Counted from the stretch's first letter, positions 20,362-31,479 are shown. The stretch is DNA of 64,000 bases from Dyella dinghuensis (GCF_003977615.1 NZ_RYZR01000003.1:558001-622000); one strand, 5' to 3'. Numbers and translations are program-made. Notes: a model not told the origin generated them from the letters alone.

Positions 20362-20736
20362 TCAGTCGTCGTTTTCGTCGGAGACGGGGCGATCGGCATC
20401 CTGGCGCAGCAGCAGATCGATGCGCTCGCCTTTGTCGACCGAGTCGTCGTATTTGAAACGCAACTCCGGCACGCGGCGCAGACGCATCTGGCGCGATAGC
20501 GTGCGGCGAAATTCGACGGCCAATTCGTTGAGCGCCTTCACCGCTTCTTTCGACTGTGCCGGCAGCAGTGCAGTAACCCACACCGTGGCAAAGTCCAGGT
20601 CGCGCGTCACTTCCACATCCGAGACGCTGCACGAAGGCAGTCCGTGATCGCGCACGGCAGCATGCACCATCGTGCCGATTTCACGGCGAAGCTCGGCGCC
20701 GACGCGGTCAGTTCGTTTGAAGTCACGTGAGGGCAT
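20362..20736 (-). CDS. rbfA: Ribosome-binding factor A
   Basis: Cold-shock ribosome assembly factor that binds 30S and helps 16S maturation. It has 124 aa with a KH-like fold; RRVPELRFKYDDSVDKGERID is the conserved C-terminal segment. The start at ATG 20736 (MPSRDFKR) is chosen because GGAG lies 6 nt upstream. The TTG at 20748 would add four residues. Between infB (78 nt upstream) and truB in the nusA operon. Confidence 0.97.
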   Translation of the reverse strand: MPSRDFKRTDRVGAELRREIGTMVHAAVRDHGLPSCSVSDVEVTRDLDFATVWVTALLPAQSKEAVKALNELAVEFRRTLSRQMRLRRVPELRFKYDDSVDKGERIDLLLRQDADRPVSDENDD

Positions 20737-20814
20737 AGGCCGCTCCAAAAAGAGAGAACACGCCGCTGCGATCGCGCAGCGGCGTGTCGCCTTTCCCGAA
20801 GGAAAGGTGTTTAG

Positions 20815-23592
20815 TTACAGCGTGCGGGCAACTTCGATGCGCTCGAAGCACTCGATCTGATCGCCCACCTTCACATCGTTGTACTGCTTCACGGCGATAC
20901 CGCATTCCATGCCGCTGCGCACTTCGTCGACGAGTTCCTTGAAGCGGCGCAACGATTCCAGTTCGCCCTGGAAGATCACGGTGTTGTTACGCAGCACGCG
21001 AATCGGCTTGCTGCGCTTGACGGTACCTTCCACCACCATGCAACCGGCCACGGCGCCGAACTTGGAGCTGCGGAACACATCGCGCACCTGAGCGGTACCG
21101 ATGATTTCTTCGCGCACTTCCACGCCCAGCAGACCGGACGCAGCCTGTTTCACCTGATCGATCACGTCATAGATGATCGAGAAGTAACGGACGTCCAGAC
21201 CGGCCGTGTCGATCACCTTGCGTGCCGACGCATCCGCACGCACGTTGAAGCCGATCAATAGCGCTTTCGATGCTGCAGCGAGCGTTGCATCCGATTCGGT
21301 GATGCCGCCGACACCGGCTGCGATCACGTTGACCTTCACGTTTTCGTTGCCGATCTGGCTCAGCGATTCACGCAGTGCCTGTACCGAACCCTGCACATCG
21401 GCCTTGACGAGAATGTTGAGCGTCTGCTGTTCGGACGCCTGACCCATCAGCGCCATGATGTCTTCAAGGCGATTGGCCTTGCTCACCATGCGCGTTTCGC
21501 GACGCTTGAGCTGACGTTCTGCAGCGACTTCACGTGCCAGGCGTTCGTCGGCGACGACAACGAAGTCGTCACCGGCTTCCGGCACGCCGGAAAGACCGAG
21601 CACCTGCACGGGGATCGACGGGCCGGCTTCCTGCACGGTCTTGCCGGTTTCATCGATCAAGGCACGCATACGGCCGTATTCGATACCGCACACGACGAAG
21701 TCGCCACGCTTGAGCGTGCCCTGCTGCACCAGCACGGTAGCCACCGGACCGCGGCCGCGATCGAGCGCGGACTCGATAACCACACCCGAGGCCGGGCCGT
21801 CTTTCACGGCCGTGAGTTCCATCACTTCGGCCTGCACCAGGATCGCGTCCAGCAGGGCGTCGATGCCCAGACCGGTCTTCGCCGACACCGGCACGAACGG
21901 CGTGTCGCCACCCCATTCTTCCGGAATCACTTCCAGGTTGCCGAGGCCTTGCTTGACGTTGTCCGGATTGGCGTCGGACTTGTCCATTTTGTTGACCGCG
22001 ACGATCAGCGGCACCTTGGCAGCGCGTGCGTGCTGCACGGCTTCCTGGGTCTGCGGCATCACGCCGTCATCGGCTGCAACCACCAGCACCACGATGTCAG
22101 TGGACTGCGCACCACGTGCACGCATCGACGTAAAGGCGGCGTGGCCCGGGGTGTCGAGGAACGTAATAACGCCCTTGGGCGTTTCCACGTGATAGGCACC
22201 GATGTGCTGCGTAATGCCACCCGCTTCGCCCGAAGCCACTTTGGTGCGGCGGATGTAATCGAGCAGCGAGGTCTTGCCGTGGTCGACGTGACCCATGATG
22301 GTGACAACTGGCGGACGCAACGAGCGCTCACCGTCTAGTTCGGCGTTCTGCGTGTGTGCTGCCAGTGCGGCTTCTGCGCCCTGATCGCTGGCTTCGACTG
22401 GCTTGTGGCCCAGTTCTTCCACCACGAGCACAGCCGTGTCGAGATCGATGGTCTGGTTGATCGTTGCCATCACGCCCATCTTGAAGAGCGCCTTGACGAC
22501 TTCCGAACCCTTGACTGCCATCTTCTGCGCAAGCTCGGCAACCACGTTGGCATCGCCCACGACGACTTCGCGCACAACCGGCGCAGTCGGACGCGAGAAG
22601 CCGTGGGCTCCAGCTGAAGCCGGAGAGCCCGAACGTGCTGCGTCACGTGAAGAGCCCTTGTTTGCCTTGCCACGCTTGTTGGAACGGCGTGCACGATCGG
22701 CTTCGGACAGATGCAGTTCGCCAGCGGCGAAACGCTTTCCACCCGGCATATCGTCGCGATCCTGATGGCCATGACGCGCCTTGCCGCGATCGGCACCGCT
22801 GCTCGGCGCTGGCGCCGGAGCGGGTGCAGGCGCGGGAGCCGCAGCAACTGCCACGGGCTTCTTGTCGCGCTTGCGCGGTTCGTGAATGCGCGGAAGGATC
22901 ATGCCCAGCGAATGCTGATCAATGCGCTGCACCGATGCCGGATCCGGCGCATTCTTGTCGCTGGCTTCGACGAATTCGTTGTCGGCCGGAACGTGACGTT
23001 CTTCTTCCACCGGACGCTGCGGTGCCTGGGCTTCGGCAGCGCGTGCTTCGGCAGCGGCTTGTGCCTCAAGGCGTGCGCGTTCGGCTTCTGCTTCGCGGCG
23101 CGCTTCTTCTTCAGCACGCTGGCGCGCTTCCTCCTGACGACGATGCTCCAGATCGACGCGTTCGCTTTCTTCATGCTCGCGCTGCTGCGCCGATTCGTGC
23201 AGCTTGCGCAATGCGTCTTCGCGCTCCGGCTCGGCACTCGCCTCTTCGGCAATCACGCTGCGCTTGACGTAGGTGCGCTTGGCGCGCACTTCCACGTTCA
23301 CCGTCTTGGCGCTGCTTGGCGCACCGCGGCCGCCCGGCGTGGCGACTTTCAGTTCGCTGATCTTGCGGCGCTTGAGTGTGATCTGCCTGGGCGAGGAGTC
23401 GTCGGCTTCTGGCGCCACATCGTTCTTGCCGTGTGTGCGACGCAGAAAACCCAGCAGCTTCACCTTTTCGGTGCTGCTGATGACCTGCTCCGGATCGGAG
23501 AATTTCATGCCTGCTTCGCCAAGCTGCGTAAGCAGCCTGTCGACGGGCATGCCCAGAACCTGGGCTAGTTGTTTAATCGTAACGTCCGACAT
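20815..23592 (-). CDS. infB: Translation initiation factor IF-2
   Basis: GTPase that delivers initiator fMet-tRNA to the 30S subunit. Its 925 aa is slightly longer than E. coli IF2. An IF2-N domain at 1-50 ([17 protein letters not shown]) is followed by a charged Glu/Arg/Ala coiled-coil region (about 125-200), an Ala/Pro stretch and a second N-terminal subdomain. The G domain has GHVDHGKTS near residue 435, DTPGHAAF and NKMDKSDA. C-terminal domains II-IV are complete. The initiator tRNA it binds is encoded at the head of the same operon. Confidence 0.98.
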   Translation of the reverse strand: MSDVTIKQLAQVLGMPVDRLLTQLGEAGMKFSDPEQVISSTEKVKLLGFLRRTHGKNDVAPEADDSSPRQITLKRRKISELKVATPGGRGAPSSAKTVNVEVRAKRTYVKRSVIAEEASAEPEREDALRKLHESAQQREHEESERVDLEHRRQEEARQRAEEEARREAEAERARLEAQAAAEARAAEAQAPQRPVEEERHVPADNEFVEASDKNAPDPASVQRIDQHSLGMILPRIHEPRKRDKKPVAVAAAPAPAPAPAPAPSSGADRGKARHGHQDRDDMPGGKRFAAGELHLSEADRARRSNKRGKANKGSSRDAARSGSPASAGAHGFSRPTAPVVREVVVGDANVVAELAQKMAVKGSEVVKALFKMGVMATINQTIDLDTAVLVVEELGHKPVEASDQGAEAALAAHTQNAELDGERSLRPPVVTIMGHVDHGKTSLLDYIRRTKVASGEAGGITQHIGAYHVETPKGVITFLDTPGHAAFTSMRARGAQSTDIVVLVVAADDGVMPQTQEAVQHARAAKVPLIVAVNKMDKSDANPDNVKQGLGNLEVIPEEWGGDTPFVPVSAKTGLGIDALLDAILVQAEVMELTAVKDGPASGVVIESALDRGRGPVATVLVQQGTLKRGDFVVCGIEYGRMRALIDETGKTVQEAGPSIPVQVLGLSGVPEAGDDFVVVADERLAREVAAERQLKRRETRMVSKANRLEDIMALMGQASEQQTLNILVKADVQGSVQALRESLSQIGNENVKVNVIAAGVGGITESDATLAAASKALLIGFNVRADASARKVIDTAGLDVRYFSIIYDVIDQVKQAASGLLGVEVREEIIGTAQVRDVFRSSKFGAVAGCMVVEGTVKRSKPIRVLRNNTVIFQGELESLRRFKELVDEVRSGMECGIAVKQYNDVKVGDQIECFERIEVARTL

Positions 23593-23715
23593 CGTGTTCT
23601 TTCTCCGCCGTTCCCGCGCTTATCGTCCGTACAAAACCTCTTTGCACGGCCACCTCCGTCCTTGGTGGAGACGTTTCAGTCTCCCGGCGCGCCCATCCAG
23701 GGCGCTGCCGCCGGG

Positions 23716-25221
23716 TTAGCCGCCCTTCTCCAGCCGCGCAATCATCGGCGCACGTGCCGCCATGATGAGTGCCGCTGCGCGTTCTTCATCCATGCCCTCG
23801 ATGTCGATCATGTCGTCGACCGCGAGGTCGGCCAGATCGTCCACCGTGACGACACCGCGCTCAGCAAGCGCATAGGCCGTCGGTTCGTCCATGCCATCCA
23901 GATCAAGTAGTTCCTGCGAAGGCTGGTGTTCGTCGATGTTTTCTTCGACGGCCAGCGCTTCGGTGAGCAGCGAGTCGCGAGCACGGGCGCGAAGTTCTTC
24001 GACGATGTCTTCGTCGAAGCCTTCGATGGCCAGCAGCTCGGCGCTCGGCACGTAGGCGATTTCCTCGACGCTGGAGAAACCTTCCTGCACGAGGATGTTC
24101 GCGATTTCCTGGTCCACTTCCAGCTTGTCCATGAAGAGCTGGCGAGCGGATTCCTGCTCGGCTTCGCTCTTGGCGGCGACCTGGTCCTGCGTCATCACGT
24201 TGAGCTGCCAGCCGGTGAGCTTGCTGGCCAGGCGCACGTTCTGACCGCCGCGGCCGATGGCCTGCGAGAGTTTGTCTTCGGCGACGGCGATATCCATCGA
24301 GTGCTTGTCTTCGTCCATGATGATGGACTGCACTTCCGCCGGAGCCATCGCATTGATGACGTACTGCGCCTGGTTCTCGTGCCACAGGATGATGTCGACG
24401 CGCTCGCCATTGAGCTCGTTCGATACCGCCTGCACGCGCGAACCGCGCATGCCGATGCACGCGCCGATCGGATCGGTGCGGCTGTCGTGTGCAACCACGG
24501 CGATCTTGGCGCGATCGCCCGGATCACGCGCGCAGCCCTTGATCTCGACGAGACCCTGGCCGACTTCCGGCACTTCGAGCTTGAACAGCTCGATCATGAA
24601 TTCCGGTGCAGCACGCGACACGAACAACTGCGGACCGCGCACTTCGGAGCGCACTTCCTGCAGATAACCGCGTACGCGATCGCCGACGCGATGCGATTCG
24701 CGCGGAATGGTCTTGTCGCGCGGAATAAAGGCCTCGGCGTTGCCGCCAAGATCCAGATAAACATTGCCGCGTTCGACGCGCTTGACGATGCCGGTAACCA
24801 GTTCGCCGACGCGATCCTTGAACGCATCGACCACCTGCTGGCGCTCGGCCTCGCGCACACGCTGCACGATCACCTGTTTGGCAGCCTGCGCAGCGATACG
24901 GCCAAATTCGGCATTTTCGATCTGCTGTTCGATGTATTCACCAATGGCCGAATCGGCGCGCTCGTCGATGGCGTCCATTAGTCGCAGCTGGTGGAACGGC
25001 GATTCCATTTCGCCATCATCGGCGATGATTTCCCAACGGCGGAAGGTTTCGTAGTCGCCCGTATTGCGATCGATGCTCACGCGAATCTCCGGATCTTCAT
25101 CCGGGTAACGCTTTTTGGCAGCCGATGCCAACGCAGCTTCCATTGCCAGGAAGATCACGTCACGCGATACGCCCTTTTCATTGGCTACTGCATCAACGAC
25201 CAGCAAAAGTTCTTTGCTCAT
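23716..25221 (-). CDS. nusA: Transcription elongation/termination factor NusA
   Basis: RNA polymerase-binding factor for pausing, termination and antitermination. It has 501 aa from ATG 25221 (MSKELLLVVDAVANEKG). The N-terminal domain binds RNAP; S1 is near 135-200 (GIVKRVERGNVYLDLG). KH1/KH2 follow (AKIAVVAHDSRTDPIGACIGMRG and AIGRGGQNVRLAS), then two acidic helical repeats at the C-terminus (from about 365). I reject a GTG three codons upstream (25230). Lies 47 nt downstream of rimP. Confidence 0.97.
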   Translation of the reverse strand: MSKELLLVVDAVANEKGVSRDVIFLAMEAALASAAKKRYPDEDPEIRVSIDRNTGDYETFRRWEIIADDGEMESPFHQLRLMDAIDERADSAIGEYIEQQIENAEFGRIAAQAAKQVIVQRVREAERQQVVDAFKDRVGELVTGIVKRVERGNVYLDLGGNAEAFIPRDKTIPRESHRVGDRVRGYLQEVRSEVRGPQLFVSRAAPEFMIELFKLEVPEVGQGLVEIKGCARDPGDRAKIAVVAHDSRTDPIGACIGMRGSRVQAVSNELNGERVDIILWHENQAQYVINAMAPAEVQSIIMDEDKHSMDIAVAEDKLSQAIGRGGQNVRLASKLTGWQLNVMTQDQVAAKSEAEQESARQLFMDKLEVDQEIANILVQEGFSSVEEIAYVPSAELLAIEGFDEDIVEELRARARDSLLTEALAVEENIDEHQPSQELLDLDGMDEPTAYALAERGVVTVDDLADLAVDDMIDIEGMDEERAAALIMAARAPMIARLEKGG

Positions 25222-25268
25222 TGCAACCACTCCGTGAACGCCATCCGGCGCCCCATCGACAGATTGAA

Positions 25269-25787
25269 TTATTTCGACGCTTTCTTACCTGGCTTGCGAC
25301 CGCCGAGTTTGGGCTGCGGCACATAACCGAGCGCGGCCCAATCCGGCACGATACGAGCGCTTTCCGCTGCATCGTGCGCAAACTCAAAAACCTTGCCTTC
25401 GGCTTCCAGCGCGATTAAATCGCCTTCCACCGATGCCACTTTGCCGCGCAAACGCCGGCGACCTTCAAGCGGTGCCTTCAACAGCACCTTTACTTCCTGA
25501 CCGACCACCTTGGCGAACTGCGCAGCCGTAAACAGCGGGCGATCGATGCCAGGCGAGGAAACTTCCAATACGTAATGCCCTGGAATCGGATCTTCAACGT
25601 CCAGCATCGCGGAAAGCTCGCGGCTCGCCGATTCGCAATCATCGAGCGTCACTTCGCGCCCTTCCGCATCGAGATAGACGCGCAGCGTGCTCTGTCCCTG
25701 CGAAGGGCTGAATTCGATGCCAAGACATTCGAGCTGAAGATCAGCCAGAACGTCGGTGAATCGTTGTGCCAGAGCTTGCGTATCCAT
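25269..25787 (-). CDS. rimP: Ribosome maturation factor RimP
   Basis: Needed for 30S assembly. It has 172 aa: N-terminal alpha/beta domain with [16 protein letters not shown] and the conserved [13 protein letters not shown], then an SH3-like C-terminal domain ([18 protein letters not shown]). A basic tail ([11 protein letters not shown]) ends the protein. First protein gene of the nusA operon, downstream of the initiator tRNA and its terminator. Confidence 0.96.
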   Translation of the reverse strand: MDTQALAQRFTDVLADLQLECLGIEFSPSQGQSTLRVYLDAEGREVTLDDCESASRELSAMLDVEDPIPGHYVLEVSSPGIDRPLFTAAQFAKVVGQEVKVLLKAPLEGRRRLRGKVASVEGDLIALEAEGKVFEFAHDAAESARIVPDWAALGYVPQPKLGGRKPGKKASK

Positions 25788-25937
25788 GTGATCCGTCTAC
25801 TGTCGCCAGAAACAAAAAATGGGCTCAAGCGGCCCATTCCCTTATCTCGCCGATGTCCCGACTCTTCCAGGCTCTTTCCCGCACCCTTTCATAGCAAAAA
25901 ATGCCTGACAAAGTGCACCGCAATCCTTGCGCCCAAC

Positions 25938-25964
25938 AAAAAAGCCTCGCGAGGAGGCTTTCTT
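25938..25964 (-). terminator. Intrinsic terminator after tRNA-fMet
   Basis: On the minus strand AAAGCCTCCTCGCGAGGCTTTTTTG: an 8-bp stem (25941-25948 with its complement to 25961) followed by a run of six T. It lies 15 nt beyond the encoded CCA, between metY and rimP, so only part of the transcription would continue into rimP-nusA, unless rimP has its own promoter. Confidence 0.8.
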
Positions 25965-25978
25965 GTCCAAGAAAGATC

Positions 25979-26055
<77 letters not shown>

Positions 26056-26068
26056 TCAGAGTCCGAGG

Positions 26069-26097
26069 AGTTTAACGAGATGGCTAGATTCTTGCAA
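26069..26097 (-). promoter_or_regulatory. Sigma-70 promoter of tRNA-fMet
   Basis: TTGCAA (26092-26097), a 17-nt spacer and TAAACT (26069-26074) on the minus strand, followed by a C/G-rich discriminator and the tRNA 5' end 14 nt downstream. A GC-rich discriminator is usual for stringently controlled stable-RNA promoters. Confidence 0.7.
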
Positions 26098-26145
26098 GCC
26101 TGAAACTCGTTAATGCCTCAAATCCGCACGTGCGGAACACACACC

Positions 26146-27585
26146 TCAACCGACGAAAGCCTGCTTGCACCAACCCAGCAGCGGTCCCCACCACAGACCC
26201 AGCGCAAGCAACACCAACGCATTCAACGATAAAGCCACGCGCAGTGTGAAATCGGGCTGAAGGCGCACTTGGGCGCCTTCTACAGGCTTGTCGAAGTACA
26301 TCACCTTGACGACGCGCAGGTAGTAGTAAAGGCCGATGATGGCGAACACGGCGCCAACGATAGCCAGCCACATCATGCCCGCGTGAATCGCAGCCTGCAG
26401 CACGAGTAATTTGGCGAAGAAGCCAAACATCGGCGGCACACCGGCCAGCGAGAACAGCGCCAGCATCATCAGGAAAGCCATCCACGGCGAACGCTGATTG
26501 AGGCCTTTGAAGTCGTCGATTTCTTCGCTTTCAAAGCCGGCGCGGCTCAATGCGAGGATCACACCAAAGGCTGCGGTGGACATCAGCGCGTAGCTGATCG
26601 CATAAAACATCGCTGCCGAATAACCCTCCGGCGTGGCATTGACCAAACCGAGCAGCAGATAGCCCATGTGCGAGATGGTTGAGTACGCCAGCAGACGTTT
26701 GATATTCGTCTGCACGATGGCGACGAGATTGCCGATCGCCAGCGAAAGCACCGCCAGTGCGGCGAGCATCAGCTGCCAATGTTGCGCAAGATCGCCCATG
26801 CCGGTTTCGAGCAGGCGATAAGCCATACCGAATGCAGCGAGCTTCGATGCCGAACCGATGAAGGTCGTCACCGGAGTCGGTGCACCCTGGTAGACGTCGG
26901 GAATCCACATGTGGAACGGCGCCGCGCCCAACTTGAACGCGATACCGATGATCATGAAGATCAAACCGAACACCAACAGATGCGGCATCGTGCTGCTCGG
27001 AATCGCGGTATGCAACTGAGCAAGGCTCAGCGTGCCCGTCGCCCCGTAAACCATCGACATGCCATAGAGCAGCATGCCTGACGAAAGCGCACCCAGCACG
27101 AAGTACTTGATGGCGGCTTCCGACGAAAGGCTCGAATCGCGATTCAAGGCCACCAGTGCGTACGACGAAAGCGTCAGCAATTCCAGGCCCAGATAAATCA
27201 TGATCAGGTTGCCGGCGGACACCAGCAGCATCACACCGATCACCGCGAAGATGGTGAGTGTGTAGAACTCGCCCACGAACAGCTTGCGATCCTGCAGATA
27301 AGGACGCGCGTAGATGAACACCAGAATCGTGGTCAGCAACGCGAACACCTTCAAGATACTGGCAACACCATCGCGGATGAACATGCCGTTGAACGCGGTG
27401 ACTGTTCCACCCGTTTGCTTGAAGACGACCAGATAGATCGTTACGGCGAGCACCGCAATGGACATCCAGTGCAGATAGACGCGCTCGGATGGCTTCATGA
27501 AAGCGTCGGCCAGCAGAAGGACGCACGCCGCGGCCACCAGAAAGAACTCTGGCACCATGATGAGAATGTCGTTGAAAGTCGGCAT
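26146..27585 (-). CDS. nuoN: NADH-quinone oxidoreductase subunit N
   Basis: Antiporter-like proton-pumping membrane subunit of complex I, 479 aa, almost entirely hydrophobic with about 14 membrane segments. GAAPFHMWIPDVYQGAPTPV and KRLLAYSTISHMGYLLLG are the conserved antiporter-family loops with their lysine/histidine residues. Last gene of the nuo operon, 12 nt after nuoM; tRNA-fMet transcription begins about 50 nt further on. Confidence 0.97.
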   Translation of the reverse strand: MPTFNDILIMVPEFFLVAAACVLLLADAFMKPSERVYLHWMSIAVLAVTIYLVVFKQTGGTVTAFNGMFIRDGVASILKVFALLTTILVFIYARPYLQDRKLFVGEFYTLTIFAVIGVMLLVSAGNLIMIYLGLELLTLSSYALVALNRDSSLSSEAAIKYFVLGALSSGMLLYGMSMVYGATGTLSLAQLHTAIPSSTMPHLLVFGLIFMIIGIAFKLGAAPFHMWIPDVYQGAPTPVTTFIGSASKLAAFGMAYRLLETGMGDLAQHWQLMLAALAVLSLAIGNLVAIVQTNIKRLLAYSTISHMGYLLLGLVNATPEGYSAAMFYAISYALMSTAAFGVILALSRAGFESEEIDDFKGLNQRSPWMAFLMMLALFSLAGVPPMFGFFAKLLVLQAAIHAGMMWLAIVGAVFAIIGLYYYLRVVKVMYFDKPVEGAQVRLQPDFTLRVALSLNALVLLALGLWWGPLLGWCKQAFVG

Positions 27586-27597
27586 GGTCGCTCTCGA

Positions 27598-29106
27598 TCA
27601 GACCTTATGAATGGCCAGCACCTGGACGAGCTGCGTTACCGAGCTGTCCATGAGATGGATAAGTGGTTCCGGCCAGATACCAACGATCAGCACCATGGCG
27701 GCAAAACCACCCAGTACCAGCGTTTCGCGTGCGTTGATGTCTTTCATTTCCGCCACGTGCGGGTTCGTCACTTCGCCCCACAACACGCGCTTGACCAGCC
27801 ACAGCGTGTACGCGGCACCGATGATCAGCGTGAATGCGGCAAACAGGGCAATCCACGGATTCGCACTGAAGGAAGCCAGGATCACCATGAATTCGCCGAC
27901 GAAGCCGCTGGTGCCCGGCAACCCGCAGTTCGCCATGGCAAAGAACACGTAGAAGACGCCGAACCACGGCATCACATTGACGACGCCACCGTAGTCCTTA
28001 ATTTGACGCGTATGCAGGCGGTCATACAGCACGCCGATGCACGAGAACATCGCACCTGAAACGAAACCGTGCGAGATCATCTGCACCATGGCACCTTGCA
28101 TGCCCAGACGCGCCGCATCGGTGTTACCCAACTCTCGCGCCAGCATGAAGGCAATGAAGATGCCCAGCGTGACGAAGCCCATATGCGCCACGGACGAATA
28201 GGCCACCAGCTTCTTCATGTCTTCCTGCACCAGCGCGACATAGCCGATGTACACCACGGCGATCAGACTGAGCAGAATGATGAGCCATGCGAAATGCGCC
28301 GATGCATCGGGGACAATTGGCAGGCTGAAGCGCAGGAACCCGTATCCGCCGATCTTCAGCATGACGGCAGCCAGCACCACCGAACCGCCAGTCGGCGCTT
28401 CCACGTGCGCATCCGGCAACCATGTGTGTACCGGCACCATCGGCACCTTCACCGCAAAGGCGATCAGGAAGGCGAAGAACAGCCAGCTTTGCTCGGTCAT
28501 CGTCAGCGGCAACATCGCCAGCGTATGCAGATCGAACGTACCTGCCTTCAAATACAGGTAGATCAAGCCGATCAGCATGAAGATCGAGCCGAGGAACGTA
28601 TAGATGAAGAACTTCAGGGTTGCGTAGACGCGACGCGGGCCACCCCAGATACCGATCAGGATGAACATCGGTATCAGCATGGCCTCGAAGAACACGTAGA
28701 ACAGCAACGCATCCGTGGCACAGAACACGCCGATCATCAAGCCTTCGAGCACCAGCATTGCGGCCATGTACTGATGCGGCTTGTCCTGGATCACTTCCCA
28801 GGCGCCGATGATCACCAGGATGCCGACAAACGTGGTCAGCAGGATCAGCGCGACCGAAATGCCGTCGACCGCCAGGCTGTAGTGCACGTTCAGCGCATCA
28901 ATCCACAGATGGCTTTCCGCCAGCTGCATGCCGCCGGTAGTCGCGTTGTATTGCGGGATGAGGAACAGGCTGACGGCGAAGGTGAGAATCGCCATCAATA
29001 GGGATATCCAGCGCGCCGTGTTCGGACGGCTGGAGCCGGCCAACAGCACAGGCACTGCGCCTACGATGGGCAGCCAGATCAGCAGGCTGAGCAGATGATT
29101 GAACAT
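27598..29106 (-). CDS. nuoM: NADH-quinone oxidoreductase subunit M
   Basis: Second antiporter-like proton channel of complex I, 502 aa and about 14 membrane segments. VKVPMVPVHTWLPDAHVEAP and KKLVAYSSVAHMGFVTLG carry the conserved Lys, His and Pro residues; a conserved Glu lies in FYVFFEAMLIPMF. Between nuoL (14 nt) and nuoN (12 nt). Confidence 0.97.
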   Translation of the reverse strand: MFNHLLSLLIWLPIVGAVPVLLAGSSRPNTARWISLLMAILTFAVSLFLIPQYNATTGGMQLAESHLWIDALNVHYSLAVDGISVALILLTTFVGILVIIGAWEVIQDKPHQYMAAMLVLEGLMIGVFCATDALLFYVFFEAMLIPMFILIGIWGGPRRVYATLKFFIYTFLGSIFMLIGLIYLYLKAGTFDLHTLAMLPLTMTEQSWLFFAFLIAFAVKVPMVPVHTWLPDAHVEAPTGGSVVLAAVMLKIGGYGFLRFSLPIVPDASAHFAWLIILLSLIAVVYIGYVALVQEDMKKLVAYSSVAHMGFVTLGIFIAFMLARELGNTDAARLGMQGAMVQMISHGFVSGAMFSCIGVLYDRLHTRQIKDYGGVVNVMPWFGVFYVFFAMANCGLPGTSGFVGEFMVILASFSANPWIALFAAFTLIIGAAYTLWLVKRVLWGEVTNPHVAEMKDINARETLVLGGFAAMVLIVGIWPEPLIHLMDSSVTQLVQVLAIHKV

Positions 29107-29120
29107 GGAGCTCGCTTCCC

Positions 29121-31169
29121 TTAGTGCCCGCCGACCAGCCAGTACCCGCCCAGAAGCAGGATCAGGCCGAGGATCATCGCGAAGGCGTAGTGGTACAGAT
29201 AACCAGACTGGAGACGACGCATGGCCGAAGCGATGCGCTGAATCATGCTAGCCGAACCGTCGATCAGCACACCGTCGATCACGGCAGCATCGCCGCCCTT
29301 CCAGAACATACGACCGAGCATGACGCCACCACGCGCGAAGACTGCGAAGTAGATGTTGTCGACCCAGTACTTACGGTCGAGGATCACCCAAATCGGATAC
29401 AGCGCGCGCTTGATTTTGTCAGCCAGGGCGACGTTGAACAGATAAATGTAGGTAGTTATGACAAACGCGATTGCGACAAAGATAAACGGCAGCTGCGTCA
29501 GACCTTCAAGACCGGTTTGCCACCAACTGTGGAAGCCTTTGCCGAGTTCTTCCAGCACATTGTGGAAGTGCTGTACGTAAATCGCATCGCCAAACCAGTT
29601 GCCGTACAGCATCGGCTTGACCGTGAACATACCCACGAACAGCGACGGAATGGCCAACAGGATCAGCGGCAACGTCACCACCCACGGCGATTCCTTCGGT
29701 GCATGGTCCAGCACGCCTGGTTCATGACCGCCATGTTCGTCATGTGAGTCGTGATGATCATCATGGTGATCGCCATGACCGTGATGTTCGACGACCTTGA
29801 AACGCTCTTTGCCGTGGAACGTCATGTACATCTGGCGGAACGTGTAAGTCGCCGTCACGAACGCGCCAACGAGGACGCAGAAGTATGCGTAACCAGAACC
29901 CCAGCGATGCGAGTCGTGTACCGCCTCGATGATCGCGTCCTTCGAGTAGAAACCCGAGAAGAACGGTACGCCGCACAGCGCCAACGCACCGATCCACATG
30001 GTGATCCATGTGATCGGCATGTACTTACGCAGACCGCCCATGTAGCGCATGTCCTGCTCATGGTGCATGGCGATGATCACCGAACCAGCGCCGAGGAACA
30101 GCAGCGCCTTGAAGAACGCATGCGTCATCAGGTGGAACACGGCACCTGCATACGCCGACACACCCAGTGCGACGGTCATGTAGCCAAGCTGCGATAGCGT
30201 CGAATAGGCGACCACGCGCTTGATGTCGTTCTGCACGATACCGATCAGGCCCGTAAACAACGCGCCAGTCGCGCCAATCACCAACACAAGGCTAAGCGCC
30301 GTATCCGACAGCTCATACAGCGGCGACATACGCGCCACCATGAAGATACCGGCAGTCACCATCGTTGCCGCGTGGATCAATGCGGAGATCGGCGTCGGAC
30401 CTTCCATCGAATCCGGCAGCCACACATGCAGCGGCACCTGCGCCGATTTACCCATCGCACCGATGAACAGCAGGATGCAGATGACCGTCGCGGCATCCCA
30501 CTGCGTGTTCTGCGTAATGGTCAACGTCTTGCCGATCAGGCTTGGCGCGTGAGCGAACGCCGTCGCGTAATCCAGCGTACCAAGGAAGTACAGAATCGCT
30601 GCGATACCGAGCAGGAACCCGAAGTCGCCCACGCGGTTGACGATGAACGCCTTGAGGCTCGCGAAGGTCGCCGTCGAGCGCTTGTACCAGAAGCCGATCA
30701 GCAGATACGACACCAAGCCCACCGCTTCCCAGCCGAAGAACAGCTGCAGGAAGTTGTTGCTCATGACGAGCATCAACATCGAGAAGGTGAAGAGAGAAAT
30801 GTAGCTGAAGAAACGCTGGTAACCGTCGTCGTCGGCCATGTAGCCGATGGTGTAGATGTGCACCAGCAGCGACACGAAGGTCACCACCACCATCATCATC
30901 GCGGTGAGACGGTCGATCAGGAAGCCGATGCTGGCGTTGAAGCGACCGATATCAAACCAGGTATAGATGGTGTGGTTGTAGACCGGCGCATTCCCAGCGG
31001 TGATCTGGTACAGCACATAGAACGACAGCCCGCAGGAAATCAGCAGACCGAGAATGGTGATGCTGTGTGCGCCCACGCGCCCGACTTGCTTGGCGAAAAA
31101 GCCAGCAAGCAAGCAACCGACAAGCGGCGCCAGCGCAATGGTCAACAGAATGGAGGTGGAAATTTCCAT
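29121..31169 (-). CDS. nuoL: NADH-quinone oxidoreductase subunit L
   Basis: Distal proton channel of complex I, 682 aa (E. coli 613), with the long amphipathic lateral helix and C-terminal anchor that clamp NuoL-M-N. GPTPISALIHAATMVTAG and KRVVAYSTLSQLGYMTVA are the antiporter signatures. The extra length is partly a His/Asp-rich hydrophilic loop (HHGHGDHHDDHHDSHDEH, about residues 460-485) between membrane segments. nuoK is 4 nt upstream. Confidence 0.97.
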   Translation of the reverse strand: MEISTSILLTIALAPLVGCLLAGFFAKQVGRVGAHSITILGLLISCGLSFYVLYQITAGNAPVYNHTIYTWFDIGRFNASIGFLIDRLTAMMMVVVTFVSLLVHIYTIGYMADDDGYQRFFSYISLFTFSMLMLVMSNNFLQLFFGWEAVGLVSYLLIGFWYKRSTATFASLKAFIVNRVGDFGFLLGIAAILYFLGTLDYATAFAHAPSLIGKTLTITQNTQWDAATVICILLFIGAMGKSAQVPLHVWLPDSMEGPTPISALIHAATMVTAGIFMVARMSPLYELSDTALSLVLVIGATGALFTGLIGIVQNDIKRVVAYSTLSQLGYMTVALGVSAYAGAVFHLMTHAFFKALLFLGAGSVIIAMHHEQDMRYMGGLRKYMPITWITMWIGALALCGVPFFSGFYSKDAIIEAVHDSHRWGSGYAYFCVLVGAFVTATYTFRQMYMTFHGKERFKVVEHHGHGDHHDDHHDSHDEHGGHEPGVLDHAPKESPWVVTLPLILLAIPSLFVGMFTVKPMLYGNWFGDAIYVQHFHNVLEELGKGFHSWWQTGLEGLTQLPFIFVAIAFVITTYIYLFNVALADKIKRALYPIWVILDRKYWVDNIYFAVFARGGVMLGRMFWKGGDAAVIDGVLIDGSASMIQRIASAMRRLQSGYLYHYAFAMILGLILLLGGYWLVGGH

Positions 31170-31173
31170 GTGC

Positions 31174-31479
31174 TCAACCCTTCATGCTGTCGATTTCGGC
31201 GACATTGACGGTGTTACGGTTACGGAACAACAACACCAGAATCGCCAGACCGATCGCGGATTCGGCCGCGGCCACGGTGAGAATGAAGAAGACGAAGACC
31301 TGCCCCGCCACATCGTGACCGAAGCGCGAGAAGGCAACGAAATTGATATTCACGGCAAGCAGCATCAGCTCGATCGCCATCAGCAACACGATGACGTTCT
31401 TGCGGTTGATGAACAGACCCGCCACCGAAATGCAGAACAGGATCGCGCCAAGCACGATGTAATGCGAAAGCGTGATCAT
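31174..31479 (-). CDS. nuoK: NADH-quinone oxidoreductase subunit K
   Basis: A 101-aa membrane subunit with three segments, homologous to MrpC/ND4L. Conserved acidic residues are in [17 protein letters not shown] (Glu in TM2) and [14 protein letters not shown] (Glu in TM3), both on the proton path. Its ATG overlaps the nuoJ stop by ATGA, implying coupled translation. Confidence 0.96.
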   Translation of the reverse strand: MITLSHYIVLGAILFCISVAGLFINRKNVIVLLMAIELMLLAVNINFVAFSRFGHDVAGQVFVFFILTVAAAESAIGLAILVLLFRNRNTVNVAEIDSMKG

